From Flavobacterium chilense (lineage in GTDB: Bacteria > Bacteroidota > Bacteroidia > Flavobacteriales > Flavobacteriaceae), in contig NZ_LSYT01000004.1 of the NCBI RefSeq assembly GCF_001602525.1, positions 124,001-188,000 on the forward strand: a stretch of DNA of 64,000 nucleotides. The letters run 5' to 3'. How positions within the stretch are numbered: the stretch's first letter is position 1; every line of letters starts with the position of its first letter. The translations under genes and the position numbers were made by a program. This document shows positions 43,167 through 51,630 of this stretch, piece by piece. The notes beneath the pieces were generated by a model. The model did not search any database, had not been told where the DNA came from, and saw nothing but the letters and a program-made list of their open reading frames with translations.

Positions 43167-43222
43167 TGCCTATTTTTTTTGTAATTAAAACAAGAGCGTT
43201 AAAACAAATTTAAAAAACAACC

Positions 43223-43249
43223 TTGTAAGATATTTTTTTCATAGTTTTG
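43223..43249 (+). promoter_or_regulatory. Possible promoter of the two-component operon
   Basis: TTG (43223-43225) and TAGTTTTG (43242-43249) match the two consensus boxes, but the 16-bp spacing is slightly short. The gene start is 23 bp beyond the -7 box. Confidence 0.5.
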
Positions 43250-43271
43250 TTTCATAGTTTCCAAAAATATT

Positions 43272-43934
43272 ATGAAATATAAAATAAGGATACATCTTGC
43301 CGATGATCATCAGGTACTTATTGACGGGCTAACCAATTTATTGCAGACGGTAAGTAATTTTGAAGTTGTGGGTAATTCAAAAGATGGTACTACTATTTAT
43401 GACGATGTTGCTCAAAACAATGCTGACATTTTAGTTTTGGATATCAGTATGCCTAAAAAAGACGGAATTGAGGTTCTAAAAGAATTTAGTCAAAAAGGCT
43501 TTCCCTGCAAAGTTATTATCCTATCCAGCTATGATGATCTAAAAATCATTAAAGAGGTAATGAAATTAGGTGCTAAAGGCTACCTTACAAAAAAATGCGC
43601 AGGAGAAAATATCATCGAAGCTATTGAAGCCGTTTACCAGGGACAGGAATATTTTTGTGACGCCGTGAGAGAGAAAATCTTTAACAGCTTTACCCATAAT
43701 AATCCAAAACTCAATAAAAACCTGAATGTAGACAATCCTATTTTAAGTGCCCGTGAAATCGAAATCATCACTCTGATTTCATTAGAATATAGCGGTAAAG
43801 AGATTAGTGAACAGCTTTTCATCAGTGTCAATACCGTTGAGACACACCGAAAAAACATCATGAAAAAATTAAAAACAAAAAGCACTATTGGCCTTGTAAA
43901 ATATGCTTTAAAAAACAACCTGATCAATCCTTAA
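43272..43934 (+). CDS. NarL/FixJ-family response regulator
   Basis: A 220-residue regulator. The receiver has D11-D12, phosphorylated D57 in VLDISMP, S85 and K107. The LuxR-type HTH at about 154-212 reads LSAREIEIITLISLEYSG...ISVNTVETHRKNIMKKL. The sensor kinase gene follows 41 bp downstream, so the pair is a complete two-component system. Its sequence is only moderately similar to the orphan regulator at 557. Signal unknown. Confidence 0.94.
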   Translation: MKYKIRIHLADDHQVLIDGLTNLLQTVSNFEVVGNSKDGTTIYDDVAQNNADILVLDISMPKKDGIEVLKEFSQKGFPCKVIILSSYDDLKIIKEVMKLGAKGYLTKKCAGENIIEAIEAVYQGQEYFCDAVREKIFNSFTHNNPKLNKNLNVDNPILSAREIEIITLISLEYSGKEISEQLFISVNTVETHRKNIMKKLKTKSTIGLVKYALKNNLINP

Positions 43935-43975
43935 CAGCTTATAAAGTTTTAATCTTTATATAATTTGTATTCTTT

Positions 43976-44896
43976 ATGTCAATTTTTAGAACTTTTATAT
44001 CATTTCTCTTATTTCTTTTCCTGAACGGAAACATGGCCTTTAGTCAGGAAAAAGAAGTTTTAAAAGACACCACAGTTGTTTCTGCCCAGAGTTCAAAAGA
44101 AAAAAACACCATATTTAAACTTCAGAATACTGAGAAAGCAAAGAGCAAAAGAATAGTCAGCCTTACTATTGTTCTTGTTGTCATACTATTCTTTTTGTTT
44201 TATTTCTTTTATCAAAACAATAAACTGAAACAAAAGATTAAAAGAAAAGATACCAAACAAAAAATATTACTCAATGTTATTAATGCGGGAATCGACACTC
44301 AGGAAATTGAGCGTAAACGTGTTGCCTCATTTTTGCACGACAATATAAACTCTTTACTTTCATCCGTAGGTTTACATTTGAACGCTTTTACCTCTCAAAA
44401 CAACATCAAATCTGAAGAAATCCAAAAAGCAAAAGCTATACTGGAAGAAGCCCATGACTTACTGCGGGACATGTCGCACGACTTAGTTCCTACATTATTG
44501 GTTCGCTTTGGACTGATTTATGCTTTGGAAGATTTATGCGAAAAAAACTCCAACTCTACAATTACTTTTGATTTTTCAAGCACCGTTTCAACAGAAAAAA
44601 GATATAATGAAAAATTTGAAATGAAAATTTATTTTATTGTTTCTGAATTATTCAACAATGTGATCAAACACAGTAATGCAAAAAATGCACAGCTTTCACT
44701 GGCAGAAGATCGTGATAATTTTGTAGTCATTATTCAGGATAACGGAAAAGGCTTTAAGGCAAAAAAGCTACATGAAGTTGAAGGCTTTGGCTTAAATCGT
44801 ATCAGAGCCCGAATAAAAAAATACAAAGGAAATATTTCGATTATTTCTAAACCAAACGAAGGAACACTGATTCAGATTCAGGTTCCACTACCTTAA
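43976..44896 (+). CDS. Sensor histidine kinase, HisKA_3-like (NarX/DegS class)
   Basis: A 306-residue membrane kinase. N-terminal signal or membrane segment (1-22), short external part, one transmembrane helix (about 60-79), a linker, the phospho-acceptor H121 in ERKRVASFLHDNIN, and an HATPase domain with VSELFNNVIKHSNAK and DNGKGF...GFGLNRIRARI. The small external loop (~35 residues) suggests it senses through the membrane or another protein. It pairs with the upstream regulator and ends 6 bp from the convergent phosphoesterase gene. Confidence 0.93.
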   Translation: MSIFRTFISFLLFLFLNGNMAFSQEKEVLKDTTVVSAQSSKEKNTIFKLQNTEKAKSKRIVSLTIVLVVILFFLFYFFYQNNKLKQKIKRKDTKQKILLNVINAGIDTQEIERKRVASFLHDNINSLLSSVGLHLNAFTSQNNIKSEEIQKAKAILEEAHDLLRDMSHDLVPTLLVRFGLIYALEDLCEKNSNSTITFDFSSTVSTEKRYNEKFEMKIYFIVSELFNNVIKHSNAKNAQLSLAEDRDNFVVIIQDNGKGFKAKKLHEVEGFGLNRIRARIKKYKGNISIISKPNEGTLIQIQVPLP

Positions 44897-44902
44897 TCAA
44901 AA

Positions 44903-45397
44903 TTACTTTTTCCCTATCTCAACAATTTCGAGATCTTTGATTTTATCATCGTCTATTACAAACCTTAACATTGTTCGAACCTGATGAAATCCGCTTTTTC
45001 CGGCTGCACCGGGATTCATATGCAATAAGTTATTGTTTTTATCGAACATTACTTTTAAGATGTGCGAATGTCCGCAAATAAATAATTTAGGAGGATTTGA
45101 TGCCATTTCTTCTCTTATAGCCGGATTATATTTGCCCGGATATCCCCCAATATGCGTAATCCAAACCGAAACATTTTCACATAAAAATCTATTGTTCAAA
45201 GGAAATTCTAATCTTGCCTGAGCATCATCAATATTCCCGTAAACACAACGTAAAGGTTTCAGCTTTTTTATAGTATCGGTAACACTCAAATCTCCAATAT
45301 CTCCCGCATGCCAAACCTCATCTGCCTGATTAACATATTTTAAAATCGTATCATCAATATGACTGTGAGTATCGGAAAGGAGAAGGATTTTTTTCAT
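44903..45397 (-). CDS. YfcE/MJ0936-type metallophosphoesterase
   Basis: A 164-residue calcineurin-like phosphoesterase. Dimetal ligands are visible in LLSDTHSH (about 6-13), WHAGDIGD (about 29-36), GNIDDA, ICGHSH and HMNPGA. Relatives hydrolyse phosphodiesters such as bis-pNPP; the true substrate is not known. It is convergent with the histidine kinase, with no terminator between them. Confidence 0.93.
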   Translation of the reverse strand: MKKILLLSDTHSHIDDTILKYVNQADEVWHAGDIGDLSVTDTIKKLKPLRCVYGNIDDAQARLEFPLNNRFLCENVSVWITHIGGYPGKYNPAIREEMASNPPKLFICGHSHILKVMFDKNNNLLHMNPGAAGKSGFHQVRTMLRFVIDDDKIKDLEIVEIGKK

Positions 45398-45405
45398 TCT
45401 TTTTT

Positions 45406-45500
45406 AAGAGGCAAAGGTTAAGAGGCGCAAAGGTACAAAGGTTTTTTTTAAAGATGCTAAGATTCTGAGGTGCTAAGGTTCTGAGGTACTAAGTTGCTAA
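45406..45500. repeat. Degenerate AGGTTCTGAGGTGCTAAGG repeat block
   Basis: About ten loose units of AAGGTNNNGAGG and GCTAAGGTTCTGAGG type follow the phosphoesterase start, in the promoter-side gap. The unit resembles the blocks beside rho and truA. No coding potential. It lies in a 228-bp gap that also holds the flotillin terminator. Confidence 0.65.
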
Positions 45501-45510
45501 GCTTTTTAAT

Positions 45511-45543
45511 AAAAAATCCGATTTGCTTACGCAAATCGGATTT
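45511..45543 (-). terminator. Terminator of the flotillin gene
   Basis: AAATCCGATTTGC (45514-45526) and GCAAATCGGATTT (45531-45543) are perfectly complementary around TTAC; minus-strand T-run from 45516 to 45511. Its stem matches terminators at 53061, 56392 and 58522. It lies 82 bp beyond the stop codon. Confidence 0.85.
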
Positions 45544-45625
45544 CAAACTTTGTGTTAGATGCACTGCTGTTTGTGTCTACATTATACGATGTATTTTACA
45601 TTCCACATCTAACATTTTACAAAAA

Positions 45626-47551
45626 TTACTGTTTCTTAGGATTTTTTAGATCTTTAGTATCTTTAGCCTCTTTAGTATCCATCATTTCCATTAGTTTTAA
45701 TCCTAATAAACCACTTATAGATCCATCAGAACCAGCATTTCCTGAAATTAACACGTCAGGAATTACTTTGATGTTTCCTTTACCAATTTCCTCTGTGACT
45801 TTATATCTGGTAAAATTATCACCGCCCATTGCACTAACCTGAAGTTGGTAGGATTCAGCAGTCGATTTACCAATTGCCATGATTTTTTCGGCTTCGGCCA
45901 AACCTGTTTTTGAGATTCTCTCTGCTTCGGCACTTGCATTCAGTTTTGTTGCTTCTGCCTGTGCTCCTGCTCTTGCTTTTGTCGCTTCGGCTTCTGCATT
46001 GGCACGCATTTTTGTTGCTTCCGCTTCAGCATTAACATTCAGTTTTAAACTGGTTGCATCTCCTTCTGCTTTTTTTACAGTTGCATCGGCAGTACGTTGT
46101 GCAATTTCAACACTTTGTGACGCACGAACGATCTCTTTTTGCATATCGGCAATTGCCGTTTCTTTTTCCATTCCCTGACGTTGTTCCTGCGCCATTCTTT
46201 GGGTTTGATATGTTTTTTGTTCTTCTTCGGCTAGTTTTCTGTCTGTTAAAGTTTTCATCAGTGAATCCGGCGGAACGATATCTCCAATCAAAGTATCAAC
46301 TGCATTTACATTGTATTCGTCTAATACTAGTTTGATATGATTTTTAGCTGATTCCTGACGCTCTTTTCTCGTTGACAAGAACGAAATTACATCGCTATCC
46401 TGAGCCGAGTTTCTGAAATAGTTACCAATTGTAGGTTCTAAAACCTGAGAAACCAGATTATTCATACTTCCAAAACGTGCAATAACTTTTGGTGCTTCAG
46501 CAGCCGGAACGTGAATAATTTGTGCAACATCCAGATTAAACGGGAAACCATCTTTTGAACGAACGGTAATTGTAGATAGGTTTTTATCTAAATCATGCGA
46601 TTCACTTCGTGCATTTGCCCAGTTCAGCACCAGATTGGTTGTTGGAACAGCTTCAAGCTTGGTTGTATACTTATTTAAGGCATATTTTCCTGGTCCAAAA
46701 GGCTCCATCCATACACCACGTTGTCCTTTTGAAACAATATTTCCGTGTTTAAAAGTATCTCCGGTAACATCCTGTCCGTCTTCTCCAATATATGAAATCA
46801 CAACACCAACATATCCAATAGGCACATCGGTCATTGGGTTTTGTTCGATTAAAATTCCCCAGGTATTAATATAATAAGATCCTGCCAGCATAACCTGAGG
46901 TTGTAAACCACGGTTTCCGCCATGTTCCAGAAATTTATCAAAATCCTGAAAGTTATTATGGTCTTCGACAAATTTACCTGCAATTTGTCCCTGCGGAATT
47001 GGTTCTCCGTCAAGTGCCGTTACGATACCAATCATATTTTCATAAATCTTGATCTGATCTGCAATAACAATTTCAAATAAGAATGTATTAATACGATATG
47101 AACCTGTGGTAATAAAAGCAGTCTGACGTCCTTTTTGTCCGCCATTATTTAAGAAAGCTGTAGCATCCTGAAAGTTGTCACTTTCTACTCTTCTGGCTAA
47201 GATTCTACCGGTTGGAATTTCTTTTCCATCCTTACTTAAAACCAGTCCAATTTTTCCTTCCGGAATTAGCGTAAAACTGGTCATATCTATCGAATATTGC
47301 CAGATCCACATTCCCCAGTATAAACCTGGAGCAAGTGTTTGTGCCTGATAACCTGCCTCTCCTTTTGTCGCTATAATACGACCATCAGGAAGTGATTTGT
47401 CAGCCCCAAACAAAACGAATTTCTTGGTTACTAAACCAATTTTATCCTCCGGAACCATTACCATTCCGAAGAAAACGCGCAAAATAAATTTGTGAAAAAG
47501 AATGGAGAATAATATTAAAATTATCCACCAGTAAGAAGTAATTTCATTCAT
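45626..47551 (-). CDS. Large flotillin-like SPFH protein
   Basis: A 641-residue membrane protein anchored by an N-terminal hydrophobic segment (about 8-32). Residues ~33-305 are four tandem copies of a ~65-70-residue module: IGLV...DG...IP.G.I.A followed by a GG.-G.Q..-.L..G.Y.IN pattern (clearest at 96-157 and 172-230). The SPFH domain proper follows (about 310-450), then a coiled-coil rod with three AEAEATK-type repeats (506-548) and a Gly-rich tail. Flotillins organise membrane microdomains. The repeated N-terminal modules are longer than in usual bacterial flotillins (YuaF/FloT type). A TATGTTTG -7-like box lies upstream on the minus strand. Confidence 0.9.
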   Translation of the reverse strand: MNEITSYWWIILILFSILFHKFILRVFFGMVMVPEDKIGLVTKKFVLFGADKSLPDGRIIATKGEAGYQAQTLAPGLYWGMWIWQYSIDMTSFTLIPEGKIGLVLSKDGKEIPTGRILARRVESDNFQDATAFLNNGGQKGRQTAFITTGSYRINTFLFEIVIADQIKIYENMIGIVTALDGEPIPQGQIAGKFVEDHNNFQDFDKFLEHGGNRGLQPQVMLAGSYYINTWGILIEQNPMTDVPIGYVGVVISYIGEDGQDVTGDTFKHGNIVSKGQRGVWMEPFGPGKYALNKYTTKLEAVPTTNLVLNWANARSESHDLDKNLSTITVRSKDGFPFNLDVAQIIHVPAAEAPKVIARFGSMNNLVSQVLEPTIGNYFRNSAQDSDVISFLSTRKERQESAKNHIKLVLDEYNVNAVDTLIGDIVPPDSLMKTLTDRKLAEEEQKTYQTQRMAQEQRQGMEKETAIADMQKEIVRASQSVEIAQRTADATVKKAEGDATSLKLNVNAEAEATKMRANAEAEATKARAGAQAEATKLNASAEAERISKTGLAEAEKIMAIGKSTAESYQLQVSAMGGDNFTRYKVTEEIGKGNIKVIPDVLISGNAGSDGSISGLLGLKLMEMMDTKEAKDTKDLKNPKKQ

Positions 47552-47750
47552 GATTTTTTGATATTTAGACTACAAACATAAGAGAAATATTTCCTGTTAA
47601 AATGAATTATTTGTAAAATTAACATTTGCTAATTTTCTTTCACAGATGTTAAAAAAAAGTTTTATTTAAATCGTTGGAATTGTCAATTTCTGACCTGATT
47701 TTTTCATGAACAAACTGTGATTGGTATTTTGGGTTTTAACAGTTTCTAGA

Positions 47751-47996
47751 AAGATTCAGAGGTGCAGAGTGGCAAAGGTTCAAAGGTTTTGTTATTTAAT
47801 TTTTAAAAGTATTGTAGTAAATAAAAACATATATTTTTCTACAACGATTTTAAGGTTTTCCGTAAAGATGATTACATATGATATGAACAAAGAGATAACA
47901 TCATTAAAAAAACCTATGAACCTTTGTTGCTTTGAACCTTTGAACCTATTAAGAAAAAAAACTTTGTACCTTTGCACCTTAGAACCTCTGCACCTT
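47751..47996. repeat. Inverted degenerate repeats upstream of truA
   Basis: A G-rich block (47751-47790, TTCAGAGGTGCAGAGTGGC-like) and a C-rich block (47911-47996, GAACCTTTGAACCT-like) are inverse copies of the same degenerate unit as near rho. They can pair across 120 bp. The C-rich block ends right at the truA ATG, so it would be in the truA leader. This is why a frame starting at 47721 looks open; it is not coding. The remainder of the 448-bp gap from 47552 shows no gene. Confidence 0.65.
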
Positions 47997-47999
47997 AAA

Positions 48000-48740
48000 A
48001 TGAGATATTTTATTCAATTTGCATATAACGGCACACATTATCATGGCTGGCAATTTCAACCCAACGCATCCTCTGTTCAGGAAACCTTAAACAAGGCGCT
48101 TTCGGTTTTATTAAATACACCTATAAATGTAATGGGAGCCGGACGAACTGATACCGGTGTTCATGCTGAGGAAATGTATGGCCACTTTGACTTAGAAACC
48201 CCTATTGACACTCTAAACCTAATACACAAACTCAATTCGTATTTGCCAAAAGACATTGCGATTTTTGATATTATTTTGGTGCATGACGATGCACATTGTC
48301 GTTTTGATGCTACCAAAAGAACGTATGAATACCATATCAATACAGTTAAAAATCCGTTTTTACAGGAATTGAGCTGGTATTTTAATCAAAAATTAGATGT
48401 AGCTTTGATGAATGAAGCAGCAAAGATTTTACTAAAGCATACCGATTTTCAGTGTTTCTCGAAGGTAAATACAGATGTAAACACTTTTGATTGCACGATT
48501 TTTGAGGCGTACTGGAAACAGGAAAACAGTAAATTGGTTTTTACTATTTCGGCAAACCGATTTTTAAGAAATATGGTTCGTTCTATTGTGGGAACTTTAG
48601 TAAATATAGGACTGCACAAAATTACGTTAGCTGATTTTGAAAACATTATTGCGAGTAAAAGCAGAGAAAAAGCTGGATTTTCGGTTCCGGCGCATGGTTT
48701 ATATTTAACCGAAATAAAATACGATTACATCACCAAATAG
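48000..48740 (+). CDS. truA: tRNA pseudouridine synthase A
   Basis: The 246-residue enzyme isomerises U38-40 in tRNA anticodon stems. The start is ATG 48000 (MRYFIQFAYNGTHYHGWQ); the frame extends 93 codons upstream only because repeat sequence happens to lack stops. The catalytic Asp51 lies in GAGRTDTGVHA, and the family blocks ATKRTYEYHI and FLRNMVRSIVGTL are visible. Length fits the ~245-residue family. The repeat block immediately upstream may affect translation. Confidence 0.95.
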   Translation: MRYFIQFAYNGTHYHGWQFQPNASSVQETLNKALSVLLNTPINVMGAGRTDTGVHAEEMYGHFDLETPIDTLNLIHKLNSYLPKDIAIFDIILVHDDAHCRFDATKRTYEYHINTVKNPFLQELSWYFNQKLDVALMNEAAKILLKHTDFQCFSKVNTDVNTFDCTIFEAYWKQENSKLVFTISANRFLRNMVRSIVGTLVNIGLHKITLADFENIIASKSREKAGFSVPAHGLYLTEIKYDYITK

Positions 48741-48794
48741 CCCTGATTGCAGTGAAAAGCTTTTTTGAAAAAAATATTGTTTTTGTAATTTTTA

Positions 48795-48880
48795 TGGAGC
48801 GACCAACGGAAGCTTTATAAAAATTATACAAAAACATATTTTTGAGAAAAACTTGTAACGAAAAGCAGGAATAGCTCCTT
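48795..48880. repeat. Diverged copy of the structured repeat element (copy 3)
   Basis: GGAGC (48795-48799) through ACGGAAGC to GCAGGAATAGCTCCTT (ending 48880) shares the ends of the elements at 14357 and 20498, but the middle is AT-rich and unrelated. It lies in the leader of the ABC exporter gene, 8 bp before the ATG. The relationship is tentative. Confidence 0.35.
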
Positions 48881-48887
48881 AAAATAC

Positions 48888-50642
48888 ATGAAAGCAAAAG
48901 CATTCGATACCGGTTTATTCAAACGAATCCTAAAATATACCAAGCCTTATAAATGGCGCTATTACGGCGTTATTCTTTTTGCAGTTTCGTTATCGATTTT
49001 TGCAGCACTTCGTCCCTATTTATTAAAAGAAACGGTCGACGGCTATATCAAGACACACGACAAGCATGGTTTGTTGTTATACATTATTTTAATGGGTGTT
49101 GTTTTGCTAATGGAAGTTTTCTCCCAATTCTATTTTGTGTACTGGGCAAACTGGCTGGGTCAGGATATTGTAAAAGATATTCGAACAAAACTTTTCAAAC
49201 ATATTCTGAGTTTTAGAATGAAATATTTTGATTTGGTTCCGGTTGGGCAATTGGTGACCAGATCAGTTTCAGACATTGAATCGATTGCACGTATTTTCAG
49301 CCAGGGTCTTTTTATGATTATAAGTGACCTGATGAAAATGCTGGTGGTCTTGATTTTTATGTTTTATATGAACTGGAAACTAACCTGGATTGTGGTCGTT
49401 GCTATGCCAATTCTGGTTTTTATTACCCGAATTTTTCAACGCAAAATGCAGGTTGCTTTTGAGGAAGTCCGAACCCAGATTGCCAACATGAACTCATTTG
49501 TTCAGGAACGTGTGACGGGAATGAAGATTGTTCAGCTTTTTAACCGTGAGAAAATCGAAGCCGAAAACTTTAAAGAAATCAACAACAAACACAGAGTTGC
49601 CTGGATTAAAACGATTTTATACAACTCGATATTTTTTCCAATTGCTGATATTATTTCGTCTATTACTTTAGGACTGGTTGTGGTTTATGGCGGGTTTAAA
49701 ATTCTGAATGGAGATCATTTTACCACTTTTGGAGATTTATTCTCCTATACGATGTTTATTGGTATGTTGTTTAATCCGCTGCGTCAGATTGCAGATAAGT
49801 TTAATGAGATGCAATTAGGTATGATTGCTGCCAATCGTGTTTTTGATATTATCGATACTCAGGATCATATTCAGGATACCGGAACCATCGAAGCACCTAT
49901 TTTTAACGGAAGTATTGAATTTAAAAATGTCCGTTTTAGTTATATTCCTGAAGAGGAAGTTATAAAAGGAATTGATTTATCTGTCGCTTCCGGGCAAACA
50001 GTTGCTATTGTAGGATCTACCGGAGCCGGAAAATCTACTATTATAAATTTACTCAATCGTTTTTACGAAATAAACAGCGGAACCATTTTTATTGACGGTC
50101 ATAATATCGAGAACTATACTTTGGCTTCACTACGAAAACAAATTGCGGTTGTATTACAGGATGTATTTTTGTTTGCCGATACAATTTACAATAATATCAC
50201 TTTGCATAATCCGGAGATTACCCGTGAAAAAGTTTTGGACGCTGCCAAAAAAATTGGTGTTCATGATTTTATCATGAGCCTGCCTGATAATTATGATTTT
50301 GATGTAAAAGAACGCGGTGTGATGCTTTCGTCAGGACAACGTCAGTTAATTGCCTTTTTACGATCGTATGTGAGTAATCCTAGTATTTTGATTTTGGATG
50401 AAGCAACATCATCAATTGACACGTATTCTGAAGAATTGATTCAGCGTGCGACCGAAACAATTACCAAAGGAAGAACTTCTATTATTATCGCACACCGATT
50501 GGCTACAATTGTAAATGCAGATAAAATTGTGGTAATGGACAAAGGATTGATTGTTGAACAGGGAACGCACCATGAATTGCTCAATAAAACCGACGGATTC
50601 TACAAAAATCTCTACGACTCACAATTTTCGGTTGCGAATTAG
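48888..50642 (+). CDS. ABC exporter, fused membrane and ATPase domains
   Basis: A 584-residue half-transporter. Six membrane helices (about 25-310) precede the nucleotide-binding domain: Walker A GSTGAGKST (376-384), Q-loop in VVLQDVFLF, signature LSSGQRQ (480-486, SSGQ rather than SGGQ) and Walker B LILDE (E505), with the switch His in IIAHRLAT. It is MsbA/MdlB-like and homodimeric or paired with another half elsewhere. Substrate (lipid or drug) unknown. A diverged repeat element precedes it, and no terminator lies between it and the next gene. Confidence 0.94.
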   Translation: MKAKAFDTGLFKRILKYTKPYKWRYYGVILFAVSLSIFAALRPYLLKETVDGYIKTHDKHGLLLYIILMGVVLLMEVFSQFYFVYWANWLGQDIVKDIRTKLFKHILSFRMKYFDLVPVGQLVTRSVSDIESIARIFSQGLFMIISDLMKMLVVLIFMFYMNWKLTWIVVVAMPILVFITRIFQRKMQVAFEEVRTQIANMNSFVQERVTGMKIVQLFNREKIEAENFKEINNKHRVAWIKTILYNSIFFPIADIISSITLGLVVVYGGFKILNGDHFTTFGDLFSYTMFIGMLFNPLRQIADKFNEMQLGMIAANRVFDIIDTQDHIQDTGTIEAPIFNGSIEFKNVRFSYIPEEEVIKGIDLSVASGQTVAIVGSTGAGKSTIINLLNRFYEINSGTIFIDGHNIENYTLASLRKQIAVVLQDVFLFADTIYNNITLHNPEITREKVLDAAKKIGVHDFIMSLPDNYDFDVKERGVMLSSGQRQLIAFLRSYVSNPSILILDEATSSIDTYSEELIQRATETITKGRTSIIIAHRLATIVNADKIVVMDKGLIVEQGTHHELLNKTDGFYKNLYDSQFSVAN

Positions 50643-50750
50643 AGATTCAAATGCTAAAAAAGTTCTTAAAAAAGTTAAATTAGCGTTATAAGAATCATAA
50701 AACTGATGCTTCACTGCCAGTGGGATAGCAGTACTTTTTTTTGAATTATT

Positions 50751-50758
50751 TATCTTTG
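50751..50758 (+). promoter_or_regulatory. Possible -7 box of the NUMOD4 gene
   Basis: TATCTTTG matches TAnnTTTG exactly. No TTG is seen at the right spacing upstream. It places the transcript start near 50764 and argues against the TTG start at 50741, which would lie upstream of the transcript. Confidence 0.4.
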
Positions 50759-50773
50759 AGAGACAAAATTCAA

Positions 50774-51370
50774 ATGCAAAAGAAAATGCCACAAAACAGA
50801 TTTTATCCAAACGAAGAATTCAAAGAAATAGAAATAAACGCCTCATTACAACTTAGATATGCAATTTCAAATAAAGGCCGATTAATAAGCTTTACAGATG
50901 AAATTCAAAACGGACGTCTCTTAAAAGGCGGTTTAAGTGACGGATATCCTACTTTTAGATTTAAGGTCAGAAATGACGACAAAATTGTCAATAAATATCT
51001 CTTTTTATACAAATTAGTCGCTCAGTATTTTATTCCAAAACAATCAGAAGAACAAACGTATGTACTTCATTTAGATTACAACCGTAGCAACGATGATGTA
51101 AATAATTTGCGTTGGGCAACCAAAGCCGAAATGATGGCACACAGTCGTAAAAGTCCGCGTGTGATTCAGGCTAAAAAGAACCTGATCGAGCACAACTTAA
51201 AAGCTGACGGAAGAAAATTAACCACTACCAAAGTGATGTTAATTAAAAAAATCCTCGCCCGACCAGAACAAAAAACACGTTTAAAAATGATTGCTAAACA
51301 ATTTGGCGTAAGCGAAATGCAGATTCGCAGAATCGCAAGCGGTGAAAACTGGGGACACGTTAAGGTTTAA
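50774..51370 (+). CDS. NUMOD4/HNH-like protein with C-terminal helix-turn-helix
   Basis: 198 residues from ATG 50774 (MQKKMPQNRF; MPQNRF at 50789 is an alternative). The N-terminal half has NUMOD4-like features (SNKGRLISFTDE), then an HNH_3-like region: YKLVAQYFIP, VLHLDYNRSNDDVNNLRWATK. The standard NHIDGNKSNN core is modified (LHLDYNRSND), so catalytic competence is doubtful. The C terminus (about 160-198) is a helix-turn-helix, MIAKQFGVSEMQIRRIA. It resembles free-standing relatives of homing endonucleases retained as DNA-binding proteins. Solitary, ended by an inverted-repeat terminator. Confidence 0.7.
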   Translation: MQKKMPQNRFYPNEEFKEIEINASLQLRYAISNKGRLISFTDEIQNGRLLKGGLSDGYPTFRFKVRNDDKIVNKYLFLYKLVAQYFIPKQSEEQTYVLHLDYNRSNDDVNNLRWATKAEMMAHSRKSPRVIQAKKNLIEHNLKADGRKLTTTKVMLIKKILARPEQKTRLKMIAKQFGVSEMQIRRIASGENWGHVKV

Positions 51371-51379
51371 TTGTTGTTG

Positions 51380-51448
51380 AAAAAGGTAAAGGGTAAAATG
51401 TGAAATGTTAGAATATTTAAACTAACATTTCACATTTTACCTTTTTAA
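51380..51448. terminator. Long inverted repeat after the NUMOD4 gene
   Basis: Arms AAAAAGGTAAA...ATGTGAAATGTTAG (51380-51411) and CTAACATTTCACATTTTACC... (51422-51448) pair over about 25 bp, the left arm carrying a 7-nt duplicated insertion. A further related half-copy lies at 51479-51506. A T-run is only modest. It probably ends the upstream transcript. Confidence 0.65.
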
Positions 51449-51630
51449 TTTTAAATCTCAACCAATTAACATCTCACTTTTTCACATTTTCACATTTTAC
51501 CTTTTTACAACTTACTATTTTTTAAAATAAATCCTTAAATTCGCAATCACAAATAACAAAGAAAAAAATCGATAAATGAGTTTCGGAATTAAACTTCATT
51601 ATTCGGTAATAAATACTAAAAACCAAAAAA

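Noticed and set aside
45879..46335. Plus-strand frames opposite the flotillin rod
   Set aside because: They mirror the AEAEATK repeats (Ala/Ser/Phe-rich) and have no independent support.
47721..47999. 93-codon N-terminal extension of TruA
   Set aside because: It translates the degenerate repeat block and is out of keeping with the family start MRYFIQFAYNG.
50741..50773. TTG start for the NUMOD4 protein
   Set aside because: It lies upstream of the likely -7 box at 50751, so would not be transcribed; ATG 50774 is preferred.
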